Part shown: positions 37,801-55,176 of the stretch, piece by piece | Position numbering within the stretch: the stretch's first letter is position 1 | Layout of the letters: every line of letters starts with the position of its first letter | Assembly (NCBI GenBank): GCA_012861695.1 | Contig: JAAOOA010000002.1 | Span: 33,252,873-33,316,872, forward strand | DNA from: Trematomus loennbergii | Lineage: Eukaryota; Chordata; Actinopteri; Perciformes; Nototheniidae | Length of the DNA stretch: 64,000 bases | Direction: 5' to 3' | Made by a program: the position numbers and the translations under genes | Notes under the pieces: generated by a model | The model's input: the letters and a program-made list of their open reading frames with translations, nothing else | The model's database searches: none | Told to the model about the DNA's origin: nothing

Positions 37801-39346
37801 AAGCCCAGCCCCAGTGTATATAAAAAGGAGGCTTAAAAACCTGTGACTCCAGGTGGTGTTCATTGAGAATCATCATCTCGTCATAGGTCATCTGGGAGAA
37901 AAGTGATGCATATTTATGGAGGCGGAGACTCTTCAACCAACCAGGAACATCTAGGACACACCAAGAGATAACGAAAAAAAATGCAATGTTACATTTCGGC
38001 TAATATTACCACAGCTGTGGACTGTGCATGGTTTTGTGAGCACCGTTGGCTCAGTTCGGCGATGAATTCTGACCTTTCATGCCACTGCCATCCTCGTTGA
38101 ATGTGTTGCGAGCGGAGCCTTGGTCTTCAGTCTGCTCACTGCCAGAGGAGGCTACACTGCTCTGGGGTGAAAGGGGCGCGTGGTCTAGAATGTAATTCTG
38201 CCGGCCCCCTATATCCTCATGGGTAACCCACTCAGAGCCACAAGCCTGGGGACTGGAAGGAATAACGGACATGGACTTCTTCAGAGGGCTGGGCTGCATC
38301 TGCCCACCCAGACCTGGGAATAGAAACAATTAATATATGAGAAACAATCGAAATTCTGATGACAAAAATTAAGGAAATTATTACACTATAAAACATTTAC
38401 AAAAATGGTACATACTGTTAGCACAACAGAGGGTGTCTATGGCTTAAAAACTGGTACAAAACTATTTCCTTGTGTGATTACCCAATTTGAAAAATAACAA
38501 TGGCTAACATCACCTGTGTTATTGCTGTTTATGGGAGAGGACATCCCGCCCGGGAAAGGCATGTGTCCGTTCTGGCCTGCTGGAGATGTGCTGGATGAAG
38601 GGGACTGGTCGTGCCAGGCGTGGCCCGGGTCCAGAGACTCAGCAGAGCTGGGCCATTCATCTGAGCCCTGGCGAGGGTGGTAGGGGCTAGATGGAGGCCG
38701 GGGGGCATAGCCACTGGATAGGTGCTCCTCCAGGTGGTTTAGCCACATGGCCAGAGTGGTGCGGTCATCCAGTGTGGTGGCAGGGTGGATGAGCGCGTAG
38801 GACAGCAGCTGCCGGCTTTCTTCCACAAACAGGCTACTCTCAATAGTGTGACTTAACACCTTCTGCAGCAGCTTCATGTACTCACACTTGGCCTCGCTGT
38901 TGCGTGGCTGCAGCAGAGGCAGATGGGACAGCAGCAAGGACACAACCTTCTCTTTTGGCTCCTGATGCCACTGGCTGACAATTGCTATTTACAAAAGGGC
39001 ATACAGAGATTCACCAGCAATTAATATTTTTGTACTGGTTCAATATAGGCATTTTTCCATTTAAGAAGAAGAAACTTCTAATAATGCTTCATCAACAGAG
39101 ATAATTAAATATATATAACAAAACACTCATAATAATAAACTCTCATATACCTGCATTGTTGGCCTCAGCTTCTAGGATGTGTATCTCTGTGCAGTCTGCC
39201 AGCCAGTGTTCAAGGCAGATGTGTAAGAAGCGAGCCTGGGTGCGCGACACCCTCTTCAGGAGGGACAACAGTGCCACCGTCTGTTCACACTCATTCCAGC
39301 CCTTGAACCAATCTGTGAGGATACCTACCTGATCTCGGAACATCAT
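31846..39346 (-). CDS. samd4b: Smaug homologue 2 (SAM-domain RNA-binding translational repressor)
   Basis: Smaug proteins bind stem-loop recognition elements in mRNAs through a SAM domain and recruit repression and CCR4-NOT deadenylation in cytoplasmic granules. Twelve coding exons on the minus strand: 39346-39151, 38984-38514, 38313-38074, 37950-37841, 37522-37436, 37185-36900, 36150-36065, 35771-35656, 35434-35242, 34804-34679, 33083-33000, 31874-31846. The start is MMFRDQVG, followed by the N-terminal dimerisation region (to about residue 150). The SAM domain spans exons 4-5 ([16 protein letters not shown]...), and the end is [17 protein letters not shown]. The predicted length is about 674 aa. 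[12 protein letters not shown] and [13 protein letters not shown] match SAMD4B better than SAMD4A. A one-base deletion in a G run at 34780-34783 breaks the frame inside exon 10, and exon 9 lacks a normal acceptor; see findings. Confidence 0.9.
32597..32672. repeat. Teleost interspersed repeat tail (GACGCTTTTATCCAAAGCGA)
   Basis: The block CATTTAGCTGACGCTTTT followed by CCAAAGCGACTTACA is a very common teleost repeat fragment, probably a SINE/LINE 3' tail. It lies in the last intron of samd4b. The family name is not certain. Confidence 0.6.
33290..33546 (+). mobile_element. CR1/Rex1-like LINE 3' end
   Basis: It contains AAATTCCTCGTATGTGTGAA followed by CTGGCAATAAACC, ending in (TTCTGATTCTGA)n at about 33510-33546. 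This is the typical 3' end of a CR1-clade (Rex1-like) retrotransposon in fish. It lies in the intron between samd4b exons 10 and 11 and is antisense to that gene. Confidence 0.6.
33820..34026. repeat. Probable interspersed repeat plus (AAT)n
   Basis: GC-richer than the rest of the intron and repeat-like in composition, ending in an ATAATAATA microsatellite at about 34004-34024. The family is not recognised. Confidence 0.35.
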
Positions 39347-41410
39347 GGCGTGTCTCCCTGGTCGGGCGAACAGTAACGTGTGGCTGGGCAGGGGGATACT
39401 GGAAAGACTGCTCTCTTAGACGCAGACAGGATCAGTCCCACCCCGCACAGCGGGGTCGTATTTGCAACAGTCCTGGGATCCCCTCAGACTGGACCGAGGG
39501 GCCCTCACATGGTTCACGTGCAGAACGAACTGCAGACAGGTGGCAGTGTAGATTATTGGTAAGATATCCTAGGATGGAAGGCTTATAGTGTGTCAATCGT
39601 GGTTGGTAGTGCCACAAACAGGAAAAGCTTTGTTTTTCACTCTAGCATGTTCAGGATCACATCATCTGTGCCCTATTGAAATAAAAAAACAGAGAGAAAC
39701 ATTTCAGATGGCAATAAGCGCATTTTTCTAAATTAAATGAATAACCTTAACCAACCAAATATCTAGACATTATACACCCATTCAATCCAAATGTGATTAC
39801 CTCTTTTTCTTTTTTATGTAAATCAATTCAGCATAACACCAACCCCACTTGTATATATACAAACAAGTGAACATGAGTCCTTTGACAAATAAAAAATAGT
39901 CTTGTTTGGGCCCATTTTTAGACCAAAAGCCGCAAAACAATATATATTTTCTTGAGTGATAGAACATCAGCCTTAGTGGGTGACAGACTGATTTTACAGT
40001 ACGTAGGATAATATGACACACAACAACAATATAGGACACACATAATGCTTCAACCTGTTTATGATGAGCAAACAACTAATATTACTTAAAGTTTTAGAAC
40101 GCTGTCATACAACATTGACTTATTCAAATCAGAATAGGAAATATATCATAACACATCTCAGTTATAACTTTGACTGTAAGGGTGTTACTTGAGGTAAGCT
40201 TTTGGTAAACTACATCAATGCATATAGATTCGATCCTGATAACAAAGCTCGAGTCATATGAAAATATAAGTCATTCACAAAAGCTGTTTGCACAGTAAAG
40301 GCCGTTACCAGAGTCATGCTTAAGGCAACACCAAAATGGGCTGCTTTCAAAAGAATGATGTGGTGACAACCACTTGTGCCTTTTATTTACAACAGCTTTA
40401 TAGAATTCACTATGTATATGCTAACCGGCAATGGTATGCTAACGTTACATGCCAAAACTATATACTCAAAACACTTCTAAATGCAGCACCTGTAACATAA
40501 TGTGCTAAAATGGTGATTAAAGAACAAACATAAGGGCCTGTATATTAGGTTCAGCGGACTGTTGTTATCATTATATCTGCGAAGTTTATTGAGTTGAAAC
40601 AGGCTAATATTACACCCGGCAGCCTAGCATTAGCAGTTAGCCAGATTTAGCTTAGTGCAGTGATGTTACCCTCGAGTCACACAACACATCACGGCGTTCA
40701 GACCTTTTTATAGCAGAAGTAATGTTAAATATGTCGGTGTCTCGCTTTACCACGCCAAAAATCACGTGACCACCCAAAAGAGGCCTCGTAAAGTCAAACT
40801 CGTATCAGAGAGCTGTCGCGCTAGTTTTAACGTCGGGATGAGTTGCTTTAGTATTTAACAGTAAATGTGACATGTTTTGTATCATTAATGTAACCAAACA
40901 AAATACATATAATAAAAACAGAAAAATCCTTAAACCAGCTAACAGTTTTGTATCATGATCTCAAATGTATTGGATTTAATCCATTCATACAAATGCAATA
41001 CAAAGGGCTTGTCCAGCAGGTGTCGCCATTTTGACTAATAAAAGCTTCGAAACAGTAAACCTTTTTCAACACACAATTGCTATAGTTATTCAATGCTACA
41101 AAAATCTTCTTTTCCCACGTCATAAACTTGGTTAACTAAGCCAGCGTTAAGGGATTCAATCGTTGTATTGTTTATTCTCGTTAAAGCTATTGCTGCCCAT
41201 TTTCTCCGTATCGTAGCGTTACTTCTGTTTAGCGGTGCAAACAGGGACATTAGGACGCAGTTTTATTCGTCAGCATGTTGCAGCTAGTTAACTCGCTAAA
41301 GTTGTTTGAGTTATGATCATCCATAAACAGACTCAAAAGGTGTGTTGTTTACCTTTGTCAGTTGTCACTGGTTGGCGAGCTAGGCTAAAGTGCTAATGCA
41401 TAGCTAGCTC
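39347..41410 (-). promoter_or_regulatory. samd4b: samd4b 5' UTR, first intron and promoter
   Basis: The ATG-containing exon extends upstream to an acceptor (TTTCAATAG) at about 39672. A non-coding first exon probably ends at about 41352 with the donor CTGACAAAG/GTAAAC. The region upstream of 41352 is a likely promoter. A palindromic E-box, CACGTG, lies near 40763 inside the intron. No other gene was seen between 39672 and 41352. Confidence 0.45.
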
Positions 41411-43073
41411 GACGGTAGGGTAGGGATAGCTAAGAGCTAGCGCTAGCTTCTTAGCTAGCAAGTTTTGCTATTAGATGCAATAATGTTAGCTTAGCTGAAA
41501 GAGGCGAAGATTTCGATCCCATTCGAGGTATCCCTTAAGGATATTCCTTTACAGCGGCAAGCTCCCGGGTTTCAAACAGGCCATGTTAAAGAATGTATGT
41601 ACAAAAGGTTTATTGCAATGCAGAAAATTAAGAGTGTACGCCTGGAGAAATCTACTTCGATTTTGAGTTGACGCAAGACGTAAGTACAACGTCATACGTC
41701 TGGACGGTACGTAATGTTTTGTTCCGCCCACTGTCTGGTAAATAAAGAGCTCCTACCCTGACATATAAACAAAACATAAAGCATAACTATGTTCCATATT
41801 CATGACTCATGAGTTAGGTGAAATTAAGTAAACACATGTTTTTGTAAAAGTAGGCATGGTCAACGTATGTACATGTGCATGTGCATATCTATACCTCCTG
41901 GTAAGAAAGGTTTCATGTGAGGTTTCATGTGAGGTTCACTCTTCATTATAATTGTAATATCATTTCTATTATAATTTCCTGATAAGGAGATTGAACCCCA
42001 GACTCTTCAACTAACATCAAACCCCTTGATAAATGCTTGATGGACTAATATGTGTGCCAGTTAGCTTGCTGCTGATCTACAAATTGGTAATTGACTGTTT
42101 TGACACCAGATTAAAAAACGTCATGTTTATTATGTCGGGGAAATTAAAGGAGTGAACGAGGGACTCGTTTTGGACATTACTGCAGCTAACTAGACAAGAT
42201 CATTTTAGGAATTAGGATAAAGATACATTTATCCATTAAGTAGATGTTGTTGAGGATGCATCAACAGCAACTATATCAAGGAAACTGCTGTCTCATTAGT
42301 CTGAATGGGTTAGAATCAAATGTCTTCTCGTCACATCATTTGTCACAGCAGGTGTTTGCCTTCAGCTGTCAGTAGCCTAGACACAGAACACACAGATGTG
42401 AATGGCACCTGCTGTGAGATTACTGACTGGGGTGTGACCAGAGCTGCAACATGAATAAAGTGTTCACCACTAGAGAGCAGTAACTACACCCAACCTTTAT
42501 GGAGACGTTTTACTTTTCTACTACATACATCTATATATTTGTACTCTCATGTAAATGTATTGTATCGTGCTTTTGCGAAAGGATATGACAAAACTTTGTG
42601 CTATGCAAGTTTCTATTTGATGTCCACACTTCGATGGTAACTGGAAGTGAAAATAACCCTAATCACATTGATGCTACGACATTAGTGACTCTGATAGACA
42701 ACATATGGTGACATTTGACTTCCTTAACTTCAAACAATATGGATCCATTAAACTACATTTCTTCTGTCAAAGTGAGATTTATAGGTTTTTTTATGCAAAG
42801 GATTTCCCTTCATGCATTACATATGCATTAAGAGACATTTAGACTGTTTTCTAGAACTCTCTGCTGATTGTGCACACTGGTTTCAACTATTGGTTTCAAC
42901 TTGTGTTGTCAAAACAGGAAGCAGCGCTGATGCTTGCTCAAGCTGCATGTCTTGCCTCCCTTTGACATTAAGGAGGATCTTGACAGTCTGAGAGTAGCTG
43001 TCAGTTTGTCACAAGTTTGCCTTTTTCAACAAGCCCCTCTGAATACAGGAAGGCAGGAAAGAATCCTCTGAGA
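41411..43073. other. Intergenic interval between divergent samd4b and gmfg
   Basis: About 1.7 kb separates the presumed samd4b first exon (minus strand) from the gmfg start codon (plus strand), so promoters of both may lie here. No coding exon was seen. Small duplications occur (GGTTTCATGTGA twice at about 41909-41932). Confidence 0.45.
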
Positions 43074-44569
<1,496 letters not shown>

Positions 44570-44699
44570 ATTTGGATCTCCAATACTTTTTTTTTTTGTT
44601 GAAACCTGACCAATGCCCATGGATTTCAATTATTTATTGTCATGCATGGATATCAATCTTTTTAGACATGAACAATGCCCTCTTTTTCCCAATACTCTG

Positions 44700-44705
44700 A
44701 ATAAA
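44700..44705 (+). terminator. gmfg: gmfg poly(A) signal
   Basis: AATAAA about 130 bp after the gmfg stop codon, on the coding strand. Confidence 0.7.
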
Positions 44706-44788
44706 GCATCAAGTAAACTGATCACATTTAAAAAATGTTCTTGAACCAAAAATAATTACCGTTCTTCTTAAAGCCGATTGTAAAATAC

Positions 44789-44794
44789 TTTATT
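44789..44794 (-). terminator. paf1: paf1 poly(A) signal
   Basis: AATAAA on the minus strand about 385 bp after the paf1 stop. The two convergent genes therefore end within roughly 100 bp of each other. Confidence 0.65.
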
Positions 44795-45176
44795 TACATG
44801 CAAGTGGTTCCCCAGATTGAATAAAGGACAAAAACAAACTTTGACCACCGCTTCTTACAAAAAAAAAATCCACCTGTATTTTATTATCCGCTTCGAAGCC
44901 GTAACACAATGACAAGTCAAAAACAGAGAGAACAAAGACATTTTTACATGATCCTTTAAGAATACGGTGTACAAATGGCTACAGGTGTGTGATTTCAATC
45001 TACAATTAAAAAGGTGTTTGGAAAGAGATGTCCTCACACACAAATATCATTTAATATTTGCAATATAGAAGCTACATCCCCAGACTGCGCTAATGTTATG
45101 GTCAGTGACCGATGTTTTGGAGATGAACATACAGGTAAGAAAGGTGGCCGTCACCTTGCTGTCCTGATCACAGATC

Positions 45177-50026
<4,850 letters not shown>

Positions 50027-51367
50027 TTTTTTTAACAAACTGCTCGAAACTATGAACAATTGTTTGCACAAATAATCAACAACTATATGGCAGATGATCC
50101 ACGCTTAACGCAAAATCAACTTTAATCAGTATTTGTACGGCATGTTTTTATTTGTACCCAGCAGGATAGGATGTTTGACCCGGCGGTGATGTTTGATATT
50201 CACAGAGAGGGTTTGCTTTATGTGAGCGACCCCTGCTGTCCTGGCATGTAACGTATTTCGAAAGTACACTCAGAAAAAAACATGCCTTCAAAATACTTCC
50301 ATTTATTTTACATATTGATACAAAAACAAATTGACATTCTTTGTCTGAGCTACAAAATAAAACCCAAATAATTTGCTGGTTTTGTTGAAAAGCAATGTGT
50401 TGGAAGACAAATAATCTTACAGGCTTGCAAATAATTGTATATTTTAAAGGTATCATTGAACTATTGCTTTAAGAGAGGATATTTGCCATTGTGTTCACTC
50501 GCTCCCATATTGTTTCTGGCAAAGAAATTACATATTGCGTCTTTCTGTCCAAAAAATAATTCAGGGCTCTCGGCCCCATCCTGTTATCTTCAACAGCATT
50601 TTGAGATTTTGCAGTTGCTATAAATATAGCTCAGTTATTATGTGTCCTCAGTATTGACAACAAGTCGTATATTGGAATAGAGATACACAACTGATCAAAA
50701 TCAACAGATAAGGGCAACATGATGTTGTATTTCCCATATTTGAAATGCTTAAACCTTAAATAGTAGTTTTTTATAACCAGATTATTACTGTAAGAGAGCA
50801 AAATATAAATTCCTTGATCAAATAATGACATCTTTGTTATAGTTATTTTGTGTTCAGTTCATGGTTCCATCACCTCTGATATTCAAAGCTAGATTACTTA
50901 TTTGTTGAAGGTTGTGACATCAAACATACACCCACACACCTGACTATAATATTGATATAAACAACTCAGTACAGATTTACTGCAATTTGATATTCAAAAC
51001 ATATCTCACTGCAGACAGCAATAACTTGAGTTGCATGAAACAACATATGAATAAAACAGAATCTATGCCCAAGTCTCAAGACAAAATTAAAACAAAGACA
51101 CACAATACGAGGTTTCTTTTTCTGCTACATTGATTTTGCTTGCCTATTAAAGTTCTGAAAGGGAACATAGAAGTTGTATTAATCATTCCCTATAAGTCTT
51201 AGTGGTAACTCTTCCCCACCAGTTACTTAGAGGGGGCCTACATATATTTATGTTAACAAGCGCTGTGCACAGCAGTTAGTCAGTGCAAAGGAGAAATAGC
51301 TACAGTTTTGTATGTGTTCTTCAGTTGTATCCATGCATTCTATTGAAAGTCCATTAGATGGACGTCT
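50027..51367 (-). other. paf1 promoter side and 3' UTR of the next gene
   Basis: The paf1 start lies at 50026. On the minus strand the upstream gene's stop is at 51368 and a candidate AATAAA signal lies near 50307-50302. Most of this stretch is thus probably the 3' UTR of the small membrane-protein gene, leaving only about 250 bp for the paf1 promoter. No other coding sequence was seen. Confidence 0.4.
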
Positions 51368-52582
51368 TCATCTTTGCCGGTCTGAGGTCTGCATCTCTGT
51401 CTGCATGTCGTTATCAGCTCTGTGAAGAGAGACAAGAGATTAAACCTTGCATTTAAATATGCATGGGTCCTATTTTTGTTTGTAATAATCTTAAAAAATG
51501 TTAAATGAAGTCCTTGCCTGCTAAACATGTTTATCATCTGTCCAGGATCATCTGCAAATACCCTGTAACATCAAAAGAATAGTTATCTGAAAACATCATG
51601 TTAACTAAACCATGAACAGAACATGCACAAATGATTCCATAATAGACATTGCAAATGAGGTCTTAAGTGTTTTTCCATCCATTGTTCAGTAGGGGCTTGA
51701 GGAGTCATAAAGTCTGCATTTGGGTCCTATGAAGAAAATAGAGTCATGGTTTTTAACTTTCAATGCATGTGATTCTACTGTTTCTCTCACTGTACTTATA
51801 CATAAACAGACAAGTCACGTGTTGTGAACAAAGTGGCATCACAGTCACTGATGATCCTAGCTGGTTGACCTGTAACTTGATTAAATTCTTCTTATGAATC
51901 AAGATGAAATGATTATTTACTCATGGCAAAAAGTTGTAACAGCTAGAATCATTTCAAAAAGTAAGGCTAAGGACAGGAATGAGACGATACAGGATTTTAG
52001 TTGTGGATTGCGCTTAAAACAATACATGTAAAAAAATATTCTTGGTGAATTTCTAGTGGATTTGAATGATCATTTTAAAACATCACTCACATAATATTGC
52101 TTTATTTATGCAGATGGAACGTGTGATTTATGATTGCCTTATTTAAGATAGTCTTTCACTAAAAAGTATGTGCACTAATGCAATATTAAATGCAAGGCTA
52201 TTTAATTCAAGTTTTTGCCATTTTAAGAGTTTTAAGAATATTTGAAAAAATAAAAGGAAGAATCCCAATTATCTTGCCAGGATAATCTTGATGTTACATT
52301 TTTGCTAAAGTTGGAAATAACTCTGAAACTATCTATATATTAAATACATCTTAAGTGTGGAGTGACTATTTTTGCTTTTAAGTCTTATAATGAACAAACT
52401 ATGATGAATAAATGACTAAGATAAAAAGGTAAACCACAGAAACACATTTCTTACCCATCTCCCCAGTAGTAAAAAGCCCGGTCTTGGTAGAACATAGACA
52501 GAAACAGCCAAACACCTATTGTCTCGACCCAGAAGATAACAAACAGGAACCATAACGATGACAGCAGGACTTCACACAACAT
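51368..52582 (-). CDS. Small single-pass membrane protein, unrecognised
   Basis: I do not recognise this protein. Three coding exons on the minus strand (52582-52455, 51562-51518, 51419-51368) join in frame to 74 aa with a stop, using a good GT donor, a GC donor and AG acceptors. A very hydrophobic segment (SSLWFLFVIFW...VWLFLSMFY, about residues 8-32) predicts one transmembrane helix. It is followed by a conserved-looking juxtamembrane stretch, YQDRAFYYWGDGVFADDPGQ, and a polar tail. The start MLCEVLL is the first ATG of the second exon; exon 1 (about 53660-53760) is non-coding apart from an 8-codon upstream ORF. Exon structure and composition suggest a real gene, but there is no homology evidence here. 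Confidence 0.6.
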
Positions 52583-52591
52583 CCTGGAGTT

Positions 52592-53659
52592 CTGTGAGGA
52601 CAAACCGTAGAATTAAGTGATGTCTGCTGGAAGGACATCATTATGAGATTATAATCACAGCATACAGTACGTATACTGTGACTGTAACAAGTATTGTGTA
52701 TTCATGTCTCCCATCAGAGAATTGTCCATACAGTTCCTAATGTATCATAACCTTTTCTTTATAATTGTATACATTAAAAAAATAAGTATATAATAATCAA
52801 GTGTTGCATTTATTGTGAATATGGCATTTCAAGATACACTATCAGTATTTTTTGCTAACATTACTCATTACAACATATGTATTAATAATAAGTCTAATTG
52901 AATTTGTTGAACACCCAATTCAATGCTCCCAATATAGGTTTGTTGAACACATTTTGAATAGTATGTTGTTAAATACTGCTAGGTCGTTTATGGATAACTC
53001 AAACAACACAAACAAATGCATAATTGAATAGTATTAAAAGTATGACACTTTATTGAGTTTGCAAATCAATGTTTTTACTCTAGCATAAAAACACAAACAA
53101 AGTGGCTTCATCTGATGTTTGAGCAACATCATCAAGATGTAAATCATACTCAAAACATTAAGTTGCCAGTTAAGATACAATATAAGTAAGTCAGTGTCCT
53201 CACAGCTAACTTTAATGTCAAATCTTAGCTAACGTATGCAGTTGTAGAAAGCATAAGTAAGATGCTGGCTGACGGAATTGTCTTTGTCAACCGTTAATAT
53301 TCATGTACAACGTTGTCTGTACACATCCTCGATGCATGTACTTAGCCTATGAGATTAGATATTTCAGGAGGCTAGCTGAAGTCCTGATACAAGTTACTGT
53401 ACTAGCCATCTGGCTAGCTACTAGTTTCAAAACATCGTGTCTGTTTAGCTGGTTAAGCTAATGATCAGCTACAGTTTGACTTGACCAATTGCTGATGACT
53501 ACTTTTAAACGTGACTTTCTTACGTAAATAGCACAAGGTGACACGCTGGAGCCACTTTGTTATTGACAGCTAACGTGTAACATGTCACTTGTCCAGAGTT
53601 ACGTGGCAGAAGGTCAGTAAAAAGGCATGGAGGCATATTGTATTGTTTTATTTACTCAC
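52592..53659 (-). other. First intron of the small membrane-protein gene
   Basis: AT-rich, with no exon recognised. The acceptor (GTCCTCACAG) is at about 52592 and the proposed donor (CTTGA/GTGAGT) at about 53659. Confidence 0.45.
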
Positions 53660-53686
53660 TCAAGTAAAGGACTCTTGAAACGGCAT
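53660..53686 (-). other. Eight-codon upstream ORF in a leader exon
   Basis: ATG CCG TTT ... ACT TGA, whose stop codon is the last three bases before the proposed donor GTGAGT. It precedes the start codon of the small membrane-protein gene, so it could limit its translation. The exon itself is inferred. Confidence 0.4.
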
Positions 53687-53828
53687 TCCTGTTACAGCTA
53701 GCAAAACCCTTCACGGTTGTTTACAACGCTCGTCCCTTTATCACGCTGCATGCATTTCCGGTTGGATCCAAGCTGTGGCTCTCGGACCTTCTGAGGTCGG
53801 GGCCTTTTTTTCATTAATCCCATGAAGG

Positions 53829-53974
53829 CAGTGGCGGACTGGCCATCGGGACGTTCGGGGCGAAGCCCGATGGGCCGGTCGAACGATGTGGGCCGTCGGA
53901 TAAGTCACTAGCAACCCCCCCCCTTGACCATTTACTAGCGGTACCGAAGTGGGCCGTCGGATAAGTCACTAGCA
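53829..53974. mobile_element. hAT-like element fragment with internal duplication
   Basis: It starts CAGTGGCGGACTGGCCATCG, an end type common in fish hAT elements, but no matching right end or target duplication was found, so it is probably truncated. A 26-bp block is repeated exactly at 53888-53913 and 53949-53974. Confidence 0.5.
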
Positions 53975-54043
53975 CTGATTGGCTGTTCAGCTTAGTGAAT
54001 CAGTGCATGAGAAGCGAAACGGAAGTGAGGGACCCAAACAAAC

Positions 54044-55073
54044 TATTAAGAAGGCAAATCTGAGTCTTACATTTCATTTAAAGGATAGGTGTTATGCTTT
54101 TCCGGTTATTACCCGTCCCCTTCTGTGTTATGAAGGTTTTTATGCATGTAAACGGTGTGCAGAGTCAAAACCCTCAAAGTACACCCTATAGCGAGTAAAA
54201 CTCTAACACAGAAAATACCTCCTCAAAACGCCTCGTTGGAGATACGTCATTGTCCATTTGATTCTTCCGGGTACGGCATGATGTCAACCCGTACCCGGAA
54301 CGAAATAGACCAATCCGTGGAGCCATTACGTTACGTCCGCGGAGCCGTTACGTTAAGCCCCCGCTGATTGGTCCAAATTGACCAATCCACGGACTTCCTC
54401 ACACACACATCTGTGTGCAGGGAGCTCAGCTGATTTCTCCGCCCTGGCTGCAGGCTGATAACAGACAGTTGGGATCGCGACGGAATTCTCTCTGCAGACC
54501 CATTCTCACAGCGTTCATCAACCTTTTTCTTACTCAATATCAAGCCACACTTATTGTTTTTACTTCGGCTGTGAGTTTGTGTGTGCTCAGGATGAGTTTG
54601 GCTGTGTTTCGCTATGTATCCTAAACAAGGAAACAACACCTCCACGGAGCTCAGCGCGATTCACAACGTCCCGACCAATCAGAGCACACTGTGCTCACAG
54701 GGAGGGTGGGGGCTGGAGCTTTTGGAGCTACAACGAGCCGTTAAAGGCAGAGAGTGAAATTCAGTGAATACAAGTAGTTTACAGAGATGCTGTATGAGAA
54801 ACCAATGTGAGTTTGGAAAATGCACAGTATAAATCTATTTTAGTATACCTCAACAATGGAATTATGATCAGTGGAAATGGCCATGACACCTCCCCTTTAA
54901 CTCCAGCTCTCGACACAGGTTCGGGAAAGCCACATGAGCTTCTCGCTATAGAGTGAAAATGGAACACACACGCTATTTGTTGTTTGTTTATATCACGCAG
55001 TCTGTTCTTCTTCTCTCGGTGTATCATGCAGTCTGTCTTCCGGTTGTTGCCTCTTTTGAATGACAAATACACA
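54044..55073 (-). mobile_element. Harbinger-like MITE copy, broken by a piggyBac-like insertion
   Basis: Both flanks of the 54082-54896 element match the complete MITE at 7302-7871 in reverse orientation: 54044-54077 resembles 7680-7702, and 54901-55073 matches about 7494-7669. Shared words include AGCTCTCGACACAGGTTCGG, CGCTATTTGTTGTTTGTTTA and CTTCCGGTTGTTGCC. Neither terminus of the element is present, so it was also truncated. Confidence 0.8.
54082..54896. mobile_element. piggyBac-like MITE
   Basis: Flanked by TTAA on both sides (54078-54081 and 54897-54900), the piggyBac target signature. The ends AGGATAGGTGTTATG and CATGACACCTCCCCT are inverted repeats with a few mismatches. The interior has no transposase. 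It sits at a TTAA inside the Harbinger-like copy. Confidence 0.75.
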
Positions 55074-55176
55074 CTACTTTAGAAATACATTTTCTTAACA
55101 TTTCAAACCCAACTTAAAGTTGCACACTTGAGGTACACAATAAATAAAAACACAAGGCCAGTTATACTAAAATTAC

